A stretch of 64,000 bases of DNA from Diprion similis (taxonomy: Eukaryota > Arthropoda > Insecta > Hymenoptera > Diprionidae): contig NC_060114.1 in assembly GCF_021155765.1 (NCBI RefSeq), positions 16,501,501 through 16,565,500 on the forward strand, written 5' to 3'. Both the position numbers and the translations under genes were made by a program. Positions 34,761-46,084 of the stretch are shown here, piece by piece. Within the stretch, counting starts at the first letter, position 1; each line of letters starts with the position of its first letter. Below the pieces are notes generated by a model. It made no database searches. It was given only the letters and a program-made list of their open reading frames with translations, and was not told the DNA's origin.

Positions 34761-36472
34761 TAATTCAATACGTCGTAACTTTAACTGCGGCATACATGCC
34801 TACCTACATAGGTATGTAGTACATACAAAACGCATGTATGAACCACAAACATTATCAGATTACAGTAAAGAGAATCGGAAAACTATCGAGGCGCTGGACA
34901 CTGTAAGCCGAAGTGTAAACAATCAATTTCAATCACAGACTCAAGGAATATTCGGCAAAGGTGAGGCGAATAGGAAACCTACTTAATATACCGCAGACTT
35001 CGATTCGGCTCTCGTTTCACCTTCCTTTCACTCGGTTTCATTACCGTATATACTCATCTTGTGACTATTTTTCTCTTCCCTTCACTCAAACAATATTTTA
35101 TAAACTCGAGTTATATGATATTCTTCGGCAGTGAGCGGTTGTTGCTAATGACATTTCCAACTCGCTAACCACCAACGTTTTTTTCAAGGTACGTCCGCAC
35201 GTATGCATAAATCGTCCGTCCCTCTATACGTGAATATGAATTTTTCCGTAAATTAAACCTCAATTACAAGCGTCGTTTCTAATTTCTAATCACTACGTAG
35301 ACACGTTTTTACAGGTATTACATGTATTTGTAGAGATTTCACTTCCTTCACACCGTATTGTTATAACCGCCTACATGTCGATCGCATGTATTTGCGTACC
35401 ATAATAACTCGATTATGACCATATTTGCGTGACAGCTATAAGTACGCGTTTGTAGAACTAATCGCGAAACAATTATAGCGGAAAAAGTACGTATTTTTAC
35501 ATGAAAAATATACTGCCTGCAAAAATGTCTGATTTGCGAATATAGAAATAAACCTTAAAGCTGAACTAATTCCACAAGCTTATTATCAATTATTGCATAT
35601 CTCACGTGTCACGAATCTCGCTGATCAGCCTACTTATCTGTAATTTGCATTAATTGGGAGCGAGCACTGTGTCGATAATCGAGTCACGTTGCGAATCGAT
35701 GTCCCTGAAATAACAGGGGAAAAATAAAAGGGAAAAACAGAATTGAAATTATTGTTAAATGTACGATAATTCTTGCAATTTTCTATCACTTTTCCCTATA
35801 CAATTCCATCCTATAATTATGTCTCTGTTGCACATATTACGTAATAAACTCAGATAAAGGGTTGTCATAACTGTAATGCTTTGATAGGTGTACACATCTA
35901 CAAAGCGAACCGATATGACACACAATAATTTCTGTGACGTAACTACGCTTTACGAATGTTAGACGGTTTTCTTTTCCTTTTTTTTTTTTTTTTTTTTTTC
36001 TGTTTTCCTCGTATTTCTTATAGTTTCTTTTTCCCACTTTCGTCATATCTTCAATTCCATTTCGTTATTGCAAACTCAGTAACATTGAGTTGGTATATCC
36101 ATGATATTCTTATTCTAATACTTCTCTCTTAAGGGTCAAAGTATTATAATGAACCGGTCGATCAAGTAATTTTAAATTACCTTTCTACTAGTTCTGTCAG
36201 TTTCGACTACTTGTTGAATCTTTCTGACTTTTTACGCACCTTGAAACTTTTACTCGCAATTCAGTGTATACTTATTAAATGTTGTATGCATATTTCGAAA
36301 GTGCAATGTCTTCCCCACTTGCTATCTCAGTTTACCTTTGAAGTTTTTTTTTCACTTCACTCAAGCTCGCATCATTCAAACTTTCACATTTGATGATTAA
36401 TGTTTACTCAGTCGTTATTCTTTCTGCTTATGGTCTGTTTTTTTATTATACACATTTGCGTAATTCTTACAG

Positions 36473-36487
36473 TTAACATTTGACACA
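36473..36487 (+). other. TTC39 5' UTR start after a splice acceptor
   Basis: TTCTTACAG ends at 36472 and is followed by 15 bases of leader to the ATG. This indicates an upstream non-coding exon. Confidence 0.5.
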
Positions 36488-39400
36488 ATGTCAACCATGG
36501 AGGAAATCGAAGCTGAGGATGAAGTGAGTTGAATTTAATTTTCTTTTATCTTGTAAATATATTTTGCAAACGTTTAATTGTATTTTTATCAAATTAATTT
36601 TATCCTTTTTATTTTTAGTTCCAAGACGCCCAGGAAAGCATTGTTGCGTGAGTACAATAAAAACTTTACTGATCTTTGTTTCGATGCAAACTAGAAAACG
36701 AAACTGTTTAAAAATCTCTTATATGATCGTTTCAAATTTAAATAAGATCACATTTTTCTTCGCTAAATCAGTATATCCATGTGTATACAATGTGTTTCTG
36801 TAAATTTCAACAGTCCAACGAGCATGGATTTGGATACCGCAATGGTCGAGGCGAAGCAGGCGATTCACTACTTTTTTAACAATGATTTCGACCAAGCAAA
36901 AAAGATCCTGGCACCATGGGCTGAAACCAGTATATATCATGCTCTGGGTCACAGCACTTTCGCTTTTGTCGAGGCTATTCTTACCTTTGAACAAGTAAGA
37001 CTTAATCAGGATGGCATTTAAATTTGTCTAAATCTTGAAACTCTGTGTAGCTTTGATTTTGAAAAAAAATTTTATCCGTTCGTTTACAGAAGTACGTCGA
37101 GACGGCTGCAGAAACTCTGAAACAATGCATGTCTGTCTGTCAAAAACACCGCAGAAAGAACACCATCGCCCAGAATATTGGAAAAATAGTAAAAAAGGCA
37201 AATTATGACAGTTACACTACAGGTAAACTTGATTCTGTTAGTGAAATTAATATGTTTATTATATTTTATAGTCCAAGTTCAGTCACTAACATCGATACAT
37301 TTACTAAAAGATTTCTCTCAATTTTACATTGTGACTTTCTCATTCAGATACCTTCAATTTGTATTCGGACGTTATGACTTTATTTATCCTGAGACTGATT
37401 CCTACATTATATGAATATGTCGTAACATATCTCTGATGTAAACTGTCCACGACCCGTAACCTCGTTAATTACGCTGTTGATAATCCCCCTTGATTATCAG
37501 AATAATTTGCCTTTACGTATGGCTAAAAAAAAAATTTATGTCTCATTTTGGCAATATGACGAAATTGTTTCTTTATAGAGGAGCTACATGCCGAACTTTG
37601 CTATGCCGAGGCTCTCCTTATCAAGAGTCTACTAACATTCATGGAAGACGAGACATTGGTGTCGTTCGTCAAGGCAGGGTTCAAGATAAGGACCTGCTAC
37701 TTATCGTTCAAGTAATTATAAATTCATATTGTCATGATTACTCAATTTATTCTCCATAAGTAAAAGTTTCAATTATGTGAAATATATGCTTGGCTATTTT
37801 CAATAGAAATACAAACGTGTAACAAATCCTTTTTTGGATAATTAAATCTCTCGCTTGTGTAGTTTGAAATCTGATTTCAAAAGTAATAATTGTAAATAAT
37901 TCTATTTCAGGGAATGCCAAACAATTTTGAGAACTAGAAAATGGACCAACGATAATCACAGAATACATTTCGAAAGCGGCGTTCGAATGGGTATCGGTAC
38001 ATTCAATCTAGTAAGCATTAAACGGGATAGAAGTTGTCGACTCCTCCTGAAAGTGTTCTTTCAGAATGTGACCCCAATTCTTTCTCATTTTAGATGATAT
38101 CGTTGCTTCCTGGAAGAGTAATCAAGTTATTGGAATTCATTGGATTTTCTGGCGACAAGGTAACAATAATTCGTCATTCATTTTCTGACACGGGTGATTT
38201 CTGATATTCTAGTTCAGTTTGTGATTTCATCGAGGCAAATGCTAGTTTTCTTAACAAATGATTTAACCATCCACAGGCGTTTGGACTGGAACAACTCGAG
38301 GCTGGCTACCGAGAGCCGAACGGCCTTCGTCAGGTGCTTTGCGCGTTGACTTTACTTTCCTTTAACTTAATAGTGATGTACATTCTCTCCGACTCGAGGA
38401 GCGATTTGAAGTGGTGCGAGTCGACGCTGGATGAGGAATTGATGCTCTATCCGAACGGAGCTTGGTTTTTGTTTTTTAAAGGAAGATTGGAGCTGGTAAA
38501 AGGCAACGTCGAAGACTCTATACAGTGGTACCAAAAATCGAGGAAAAGTCAGACGATATGGCCCCAGTTCCACCATCTTTGTTACTGGGAATTGATGTGG
38601 GCTCACTGTCTGCAGAGGCAGTGGGACGACGCCTTAATTTACGCCAATCACTTGGAAGCTGAATCAAACTGGTCTAAAACTACATATATGTATCAAAAGG
38701 CGGCAATTTTAATGATGAGGAAGGACAGGGAAGATAAAGAGGCAAAAGATGTGATAAGAAAACTGATGACTCAGATGCCGACCCACAAGCAACGTATCGC
38801 TGGCAAATCTTTGCCAATGGAAAAATTCGTTATAAGAAAGGCGGGACGATTTTTCGCTCAGAATGAATCCCTGGTTTTACCCACTTTCGAGCTTCTTCTT
38901 GTTTGGAACATGTTCAAGGTGTTGGGAACTCGGCCTGACCTACTTTTGAATATTTTCAAACTCGCCGAGGAAGAGGAGACTTCGTTGAAACTTCAACCGT
39001 TAGTATATATCAACTATTTCAATAATTTTTTCAATTCCACCTTTTCTTCACTCATTACCACACGTAGTTTCACTATACGTTCAAAATTTTTTTTAATACA
39101 AAATACCCTCAATTCTGTTATCTTTTCTCACAAGATCCGATTACCAAGCGGACAACGAAGGTCTGGTTCTGTTACTGAAGGGAACTTGTCTGCGGCACAT
39201 GCGCAAACCCCTTCAGGCTGAAGAATGTTTGCGGAAGGTTTTGCGCCTCGATAAGCAAATCAAGGACGATACTTATCTGCTTCCGTTCGCAGCCGTTGAG
39301 CTCGCCTTACTAGCTCGGGATCAAGACAAGCCGCAGTTAGCCATCGCTCTTCTGGAGGATACGAAGTACGTGTAATTTATTATGCCCTGAGTTTGATTCA

Positions 39401-39641
39401 ATTTTGTTTTTTGTCTCTTTCCTCCGTTAAAAATGAAATTTAGTCATTGTTCCTTGATTTTCACATTATTATCTCCTCTTTTTACAGAAAAAATTACACA
39501 GGTTATTCTCTGGAGTCGAGACTTCATTTCAGAATCCATTCCACTCTGCTCGAACTTACTGGTAAAAAACCTGAAGAAATTATAGGAGTTTCTGTAAATG
39601 GTAACGGCGCAGAGGAAACTGACGCGAGCACATCTACATAA
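36488..39641 (+). CDS. TTC39: TTC39-type tetratricopeptide repeat protein
   Basis: Ten exons: 36488-36523, 36619-36647, 36814-36994, 37090-37222, 37579-37711, 37911-38010, 38094-38159, 38277-38998, 39135-39365, 39488-39641. Phases close to 594 residues, in the usual range for TTC39A/B/C (IML2/DUF3808 family). Visible blocks: an acidic N-terminus, TAMVEAKQAIHYFFNNDF, ALGHSTFAFVEAILTFEQ, LLPGRVIKLLEFIGFSGDKA, LEQLEAGY, LYPNGAWFLFFKGRLELVKG with ESIQWY-like TPR helices, and a C-terminal TPR ending in YSLESRLHFRIHSTLLEL. Probably a cytoplasmic scaffold; vertebrate TTC39B is linked to lipid metabolism through LXR turnover, which is family knowledge. The last 27 residues after LLEL are low-conservation sequence, and an alternative final exon is possible (41659-41735). 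No AATAAA is seen within several hundred bases after the 39641 stop. Confidence 0.9.
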
Positions 39642-40045
39642 TATTAAATATTTATTCATCGATTATTCTAACTGCAATTAACGATTAAAACTTCTCAGAT
39701 TCGTTAACTGCTGTACTATTAGTGTAAGATTATTGGTACTATCGATTAATTTTATTATTATCTTCCACTTTTTTTCTGTTGGTTCATGTTTATCCGACTT
39801 ACTCTCTCTATACTCATAATTCTCTCTTATAACAGAATTGGTGATATTCTTGGACTAGTGAAAACGATTGAAGAAAGTATATTGAGGAAAGAAATGCGGG
39901 TTGAAGCCAACTCCGCGTAGATGCGATATACATGGAGATAGATATTTCTCGCAGATAGTTGAAGGCTTTTAGGTGTAGATTTTGTGAGAAATTTGTAAAA
40001 GTTTTAGTACCGATGGTGCAAGGTGTGCCAGAAGTGTTGTATGTT

Positions 40046-40584
40046 TGTACATTAGGGTGTCCGTTATTTCCCAAATTGGCTTTTTCTTTGCTGCCACCCC
40101 CTAAAATTTTAGTTTTTACCCTCAAAAAACATATGACACCAAAAAAAGCTTTCAGTTTTCATTTTTATAAAGTAATGTTCTAGAAACTATTTGAAAAAAC
40201 CTTGACAGTTTAAATATCGTAAACAATACCTTGCAATTAACATTAAAACAAGATTTATTATTTATTATTATAAGCAAGCCAAGGTTGCTCAGCAAAAAGG
40301 TAGATTTATCGAAAAATTATGAGACCTTTTTTTATAGAGCGTTCAATTTCCTACAGGAATATGCATCGATCATGAATATTCCGAAGATAAAAAGTTAATT
40401 CCAAAAGTACAAAAATCCCATCTTATGTAAATGGGAAATTTAACATGATTGTGGCACGGTTTCAAATGAAAATTAAGAGCTTTTTTTGTTATGATATGTC
40501 TTTTTAGGGCAGAAACTAAAATTTTAGGTAGTGGCAGCAAAAAAAAAAAGCCAACTTGGGAAATAACGGACACCCTAATGTACA
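40046..40584. mobile_element. Non-autonomous DNA element (MITE) with about 120-bp terminal inverted repeats
   Basis: The left end reads TGTACATTAGGGTGTCCGTT and the right end is its exact inverse complement for the first 29 bases. Imperfect pairing then continues for about 120 bases, through GGCTTTTT, CTGCCAC, CTAAAATTTTAGTTT and an A-rich AAAAAAAGCT block. The internal part (about 300 bases) has no open frame, so it would need a transposase in trans. Total length is 539 bp. The target duplication is ambiguous because the outer TGTACA is itself palindromic. Superfamily not assigned. Confidence 0.85.
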
Positions 40585-41658
40585 TATTCAATTAGAATAT
40601 AGTTCATTCTAAATATATAGGAAAAAGTGGTAAATAGCTGTAATTTGAAAGAAATTTAATAGTTCGTTATTAATTTAAAGAAATATAGGTGAACAATAGA
40701 ATAGTTCATGTTTGTTCCTACACACGAGAAAAAACAGAATGTGGTTTTCTAGATTTTGTTATCTACTCTCCGAGCTCAACGGAATCGTTGATTATTTATT
40801 TTACACGTACAGAAGAGAAAAATTAATTATTTATTCAAGTTATTATTGTTATGCCGTTTCAATTCTGTATAGGTGTTGGATATTCATAGTGTTTATGCAA
40901 TATTAATTTTTTTATTTTTATTTTTCTTTGCGACGTTATTCTAGTTTATTTATAGAATTATTTACTCCAAACAGTTTGAATGTCGAACGACGATGTTTTA
41001 CGATTAATTCTTCGAAGGTTAAATCAATCTTAGATATTTAAAGGCAGAAATAACATCGTTAATACATTTTCAGCTGACGTTTTTGTAAAATATTTTTCTT
41101 TCACTTTTTCGAAAAGTAAATCCTTCCTAAATAATTTAAGAAACAAACAACATCACTAATGCATCTCCAACTGAGAAAGGTGGACGAGTATTCAATTGAC
41201 ATTTGTTAAATAATTAGATGCGTATTCAAATTGCGATCTTGAGAATAGCGAACTTGAATATCGCGACTCTTCTCCGAACGATCCTTTATTAATTAATATA
41301 AATATATAATAAATATGAGAAAAATTTTTGTACATGAAACCAAATATTTTTCTAGAGCATGTTTAGGTAGAATAATTTAATAGGTATTCTTAGATATGTA
41401 TTTATTGCTATACATGTGGATCCCTGATACGCATTGAATGCGTATTACTTGTTGTGATCTCATATAAATTATATATGAAAATTTTATTAGGTCACTGTAC
41501 GTTCGTTATCATAAAAGAAAAAAAAAAAAAAAAATAATATGGAAAATATCTTTATAACGATTGTTATTATTGTTATTATTAGAATTTCTTCCTTTAATTT
41601 TTATTTAACGCAACCTTATTTTTATGTTAATGATTTCTTACTTTTAAAAAATCTTCAG

Positions 41659-41735
41659 AAGGTAAAAATAATCCATATGAGGTCTTGAAGAATCAAAGAG
41701 ATTTAATTAAGACGATGGAAGAAGAGCAAGGATGA
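41659..41735 (+). CDS. TTC39: Putative alternative terminal exon of TTC39
   Basis: Inside exon 10 a donor G-GTAAAA (exon end at 39561, after LLELT) leaves phase 1. An acceptor ATCTTCAG ends at 41658. Joining them restores the frame: LLELT then EGKNNPYEVLKNQ, RDLIKTMEEEQG and a stop at 41733-41735. The tail is charged and helix-prone, unlike the surrounding AT-rich noise. A canonical AATAAA follows at 41890-41895, about 155 bases past this stop, whereas the 39641 stop has none near. The intron would be about 2.1 kb and would contain the inverted-repeat element at 40046-40584. An inference from splice signals and frame only. Confidence 0.5.
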
Positions 41736-41889
41736 TAATCAGGCTTTTTGCGGAGAGTAAGGAAACCATTGTATGATATATTACAAATTTTATTTTACTT
41801 CTGCGAATTTCGTTTCATCTTCCTTTCAAATAGCCAAACAGCTTTGAAAACTTTTTAAATATGCCAAAAGGCCACAAGAAATTGCAAAC

Positions 41890-41895
41890 AATAAA
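41890..41895 (+). promoter_or_regulatory. Candidate polyadenylation signal for the long TTC39 transcript
   Basis: AATAAA about 155 bases downstream of the alternative TTC39 stop. A second AATAAA follows within about 25 bases. AT-rich context makes chance hits common. Confidence 0.4.
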
Positions 41896-43085
41896 TTGAG
41901 GGTAGTAATAAATAAATTAAGCACAGAATAGAAAGAGTAACATAAAGTCAAATGATTAAAGTATATTCATCACAATGCGAATCACACTTATAGATGAATT
42001 TCAATGGAACTTGAGATTTAAGGAACAAATGAATTACAACCAAAGATGATATACATATGCATGTGTGTATGTGTGTATGTATGTGTAGCCTGGAATTTAT
42101 TATTACCTTCCGTGGTAATTTACAAATATTCACCTATGCATTTAACATATACACACATGATTTATTATAACGTCTTTTACAGGTATTTTTTATCACGAAA
42201 TTATATACTCCAAGATATTTATTATTAATATTATTCTTGTTGGTATTATCAGTATTATTATAAGATTTAATCCCATTTATTTAAAAATATATGTGTATAT
42301 ATATTTATATGGTTTTTTTTTTTTTGTTTTCTTTTTTTTGCCTTCAATTTATTAGCAAGCTATAATATAGTTATTTCAAAAGTTTATAGTAATTTTTATT
42401 ATCCTATTATATTTAGGTAAATACGACGCTACGTTTTGTTATTTTTACAGTATGTAATTCGACGGCATCTAATCTATACCCTACGCGTGTAATATGTACG
42501 TAATTTCTTACGTATGAAAAAAATTGTTTCTCGTAATTATGTCGCATTCCTTTTTTTTATCTTGATTTTTAATATCAGGTAAATAATTGTTATGAACGTT
42601 GACGGCAATGGAAAATAATATAGCCAATTTGTCAATTGTTAGCGACTAGTCGAATGGTAGACGTTTGATCAATTAGAGTTTCTAAATTAGAAACCGGAAA
42701 AAAAAAAAAAAAAGGTAAACTAATACTAAATAAAGACGATAATACGTATAGCACCACAATTCAATAACTAATCACAAATTCATTCGGGTCACAGAATGCA
42801 GCTTATTATAATTACAATTACACTTGATTAGGATACGCATTGTTGTAAAAAATTTAATTTATTACAGAATCGTGTGTTTTAACATAAATTTCTTACTAAT
42901 TAATCACCATTGTTTTTTTTTCTTTTTTTTCCACCTTCCTAAATCATGCTAGCGGTAGTAGTTACGTTAATAAAACGACGTACAAAAGGCTGTCGATTCG
43001 CCTCTTGGAATTTAGTTTAAAAATATCACCTATGTATACACCATCTTGATATCTTAGCCTAATGCATATTTTCATACACTTGCTT

Positions 43086-43125
43086 TTCATTATTATTATT
43101 ATTATTATTATTAATATTATTTTTA
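43086..43125. repeat. ATT microsatellite
   Basis: A run of about nine ATT units followed by imperfect ATT/TTA units in the convergent 3' region. Confidence 0.8.
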
Positions 43126-44187
43126 TTTTTACTATCGTAACCAAGGAAATATTATGTCATATTTCATCAATATTATGCATACATGCTAAGCCTTCGCCAC
43201 GTTACATTGTCCGTTTAAAGATATAAAGACGATCTCCTGAGTCTTACATCGATTTTTAAAACGAATTAATATTATTTACTATCTAGTATTGAACTTCCTA
43301 TGTTACATTTATCATTTTTCGTAACAATATACCTTAATAACTGCCACTTGTGAACTGATATTTATATACTTTAGGTAGAGTAAAAAAAGAATCGGAAATC
43401 CAAGCGTGATGTATCGATATAATTTGAGGCAAAATACCAAGTTTCTTCATTTTTCTTTTTCTTTTTACTATCCATTTCTAACATATCTATGCATACATAT
43501 ACGTATGTGCATACAATTGAATGCAAATTTGACCCGCGACGCGCAATTGCTTTTTACATACCACATTTGAAATCGGATTCAAGTCGTGATCGTTATGGAA
43601 AATCATATTGCTTACAAACTTTTCCGTACCATTAGCAATAGTTATTGGAAAAAGAAAGAGAAAAAAGTACACCTATAGGATTTAAAACTGCAATACTTAA
43701 GTTTTATATCATAAAACTAAGTTAATTAACTTTGTTCAAATATCTATAAAAAAAACGTTATTCACATAGAAATTAACAATCGCTCGTCACGTACTAATAA
43801 CAAATTATTGAAAATATTTACTTTTATAGAATTTTTGTTTCAGAAGTTACGAACAACGGTTTAAAACCCTCCCTATGTGTAAACATATGACCTTCTTTCA
43901 CTCGAACAATCCAAGGATTGTTATAGTTGTTACAACTGTGTATCAATATTACCTTTAGGCAAGTAGATATTACAAAAATGCACCGATGTTAAGCTGGCAG
44001 ATAAAGCCGATGATTGTTTATTTCTTTTTTTTTTTTTCCACGTTTGTTAAAGAGAATCTACTTCAATGCTAATATTGCAGTCCCTTCCCACTTTTGATAG
44101 TCTATTTGCCTTGCCCCCTGGCATCTGGATGTTACAATTAAAGAGAGAATGAACAAAAAATAGTTTTGCCTTGCCAGTAATTTCGTA

Positions 44188-44924
44188 TTAAGTTGTGGCG
44201 TAGTAAGAATTGATAAGCGCTGCATCGACCGGTTCCATGCAAGAAGGACACGTTAAGGATCGTAACAACCAGTCGTCTATGCATACTGCGTGATAAGTGT
44301 GCATGCAAGGGAGATAACGAACCTCCTCGCCGGTAATTAACTCCATCATGCATATAACGCATTCTCCTTTTTTTGAACCGTCATATTCTCCGGTGGGTAG
44401 ATGCTGGATCAGTCCGATACGTTTGGCGATTCTAACTTGCTGTTCTTCCTCGCTAAAACCGACACTGCCGATCGGATTCAAGCCGACTGTTCCTCGTCCC
44501 ATTCCAAGCTCGGCCAACTGCTGATGACGGTCTCTCGTTCCAATTGGTGGATAGTAGGCGCTCGCTATCTCCTGTAAGATGTTAAGACATTCTTCTAAAT
44601 CAGTATTCCCAAAGAAATTGACGAAACAATGAAGAAGTCTAGTAATTGTACGATAGAGCTGAATAGAATTAAAAAAATATGAACTGATGAAATCAAGTTT
44701 ATAATCGAGTCAAGGGTGACCTTCAGACTATATGATCCATGAAGCGGAGAATTGTATTATCGAACCTGGATGATCGAGAAGTAAACTAAAATTACATTGT
44801 AAGGTGGCGGAGGGCCAAGAGCCTCCTGGGAGGCACCGCCGGTCAACGCAGGATCAGGGCTGTTGTTTAGCAGAGTCGTGTTGTCCTGTTGACCGCCTCC
44901 GCCGCATTTTAAGCAGTTGCCCAT
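44188..44924 (-). CDS. RNF11: RNF11-type RING-H2 ubiquitin ligase adaptor
   Basis: Two coding exons, 44924-44796 and 44571-44188, joined in phase 0: 170 residues against 154 in human. The N-terminus MGNCLK fits N-myristoylation at Gly2 and palmitoylation at Cys4, anchoring the protein to endosomal or other membranes. PPPPYN at the end of exon 1 is the PPxY motif that binds the WW domains of Nedd4-family ligases. Then comes EEEQQVRIAKRIGLIQHLP, followed by the RING-H2 finger (ECVICMMEL ... LPCMHTYHAVCIDDWLLRS ... CPSCMEPVDAAL) with all zinc ligands present. In other animals it partners Itch/Nedd4, A20 and Smurf2 in degrading signalling proteins. The Gly-rich stretch CGGGGQQD after the myristoylation motif is not in the human protein. 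Very high family similarity leaves little doubt. Confidence 0.96.
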
Positions 44925-45115
44925 ATTGATAGAATATTTATTAGCGTATTTAGTATGGAATAAAAAAATAACGACCCGTTCCTTTCTGTATTTTTATTAT
45001 TATTATTTGGCTGTTAAATTTAGGCACTGCTTTTGTTTCTTCTACCTTAACTGTTCCGCTCGGCGAGCGACGTGCTTCTTCGCTTTGTTAACGTCAAGAG
45101 AAAAAACAACATTTA

Positions 45116-45142
45116 TGAGTCAGTGACTCCTCCGTGACGTTA
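45116..45142. promoter_or_regulatory. Double AP-1-like plus CRE-like site, RNF11 upstream
   Basis: TGAGTCA, one base, then TGACTC forms an inverted pair. TGACGTTA follows six bases later. It lies about 190-220 bases upstream of the RNF11 start, a plausible promoter position. Motif evidence only. Confidence 0.4.
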
Positions 45143-45630
45143 TCGCAATCAAAAAAGTGTGTGTTCTCGGTTACGGTAAAGCTAGATCACGCTTTCGAGC
45201 CTCCATTATTATTATTCCTCAGTTTTACAATGTATCGATAGTTTGCGGACATTGTTCATCGTTTTACTTTTATTTCTACGCTTCCGACGAGCAGCTACTA
45301 CGCGTTTCGACCAAGATTTTACCCTGTTCACCCGATAACGATGGATTATTTCACTGTTGACGCACTCTCGACACTCTCAAAACTCTGCCTGCAGTGAACA
45401 ACATGCACCTATCTTCTCTATGCCTCTGACGATTGTTGTGACTACGACATCTTCTGTCACATACGAATTACGGATTACGAACCACAGCTGTCCAAGCTGG
45501 GCTTCGAATCGACCATTGGCCAACGTCACTACCAAGGTGAACAAGCTCACGTCACGTTTGACGAAGCTGGGCGAATGGTGGTCGGTCCCTCAATTATATT
45601 TGAGATATTTCCAGGGAACTTTGAATTCAG

Positions 45631-45772
45631 GGGTTTTTGCGGCTGCTGATAACGAATTTGGCATTAGATTCTGAAAATGCGAAAAATTGTAGGCTGCTGT
45701 ATTGAATCCACCATCCTGGATGAGGAATTTTGAAAATCTGAGATCAGATTCGTTATCAGCGCCCCCAAAAAC
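45631..45772. repeat. Short inverted-repeat element, related to the 2.06-2.50 kb copy
   Basis: The ends GGTTTTTGCGGCTGCTGATA and, on the other strand, GGTTTTTGGGGGCGCTGATA are inverted copies. Both continue with ACGAAT and a shared ATCTGA/GATTCTGAAAAT block. The pattern (TTTTTGGGG, GCTGATTACGAATCTGA, TTTTGAAAATCTGA) matches the MAST-intron element, so the two belong to one MITE-like family of unequal length. Confidence 0.65.
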
Positions 45773-46084
45773 CACGTGGTACCGATTTTCAAGAAAGAAT
45801 TCTGGAAAATCTCGTCAAAAATTAATTTCTCCGAAAAAATCACTTTTTATTTGTAATTGATTGTTTACAAAACAATAACAATAAATATTTGCATGTGTTT
45901 GTTGGATATTTTTTCTATATTCCGTAACATCTTAGCTACCAATAAAATACAAAAGACTCGACAGAAATGCGTTAATTACAGAATAAGTGGCGAAAAAGTG
46001 ATGAAATTTAGGTGATACTAGAACGACTGAAACAGATCACAACCAAAATGTTACTACCTCCATCAGTGGTGTATGCATGAAAGA

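Larger units (their letters stand above)
32238..36487. other. Intergenic between divergent TBC1D22 and TTC39 genes
   Basis: No supported coding gene in about 4.2 kb. It holds a local imperfect duplication (34104-34201), a promoter-like GC-richer patch at about 34500-34760, a long poly-T tract (35980-35999), and scattered short repeats around TGCAGTGCAGAA (about 33927 and 34268). A splice acceptor at 36471-36472 starts the TTC39 leader. Open frames here have no recognisable motif. Confidence 0.45.
39642..44187. other. Convergent intergenic, TTC39 and RNF11 3' regions
   Basis: Very AT-rich. Apart from the MITE and the possible TTC39 last exon I see microsatellites: a TG/ATGT run at about 42055-42090 and an ATT run at about 43086-43125. 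There are several poly-A/T tracts (41518-41535, 42698-42714, 44023-44038). It is probably mostly 3' UTR of the two genes. No RNA gene or protein-like frame recognised. Confidence 0.45.
44925..46084. other. RNF11 upstream region
   Basis: No coding gene seen. It holds the RNF11 5' UTR and promoter: a near-palindromic double AP-1-like site at 45116-45129 and a CRE-like TGACGTTA at 45135-45142. A short inverted-repeat element lies at 45631-45772. The sequence merges into degenerate satellite from about 46085. Confidence 0.45.

Noticed and set aside
44138-44362. Alternative frame overlapping RNF11
   Set aside because: It lies in the same DNA as the RING finger but in another frame. The RNF11 reading has all zinc ligands.
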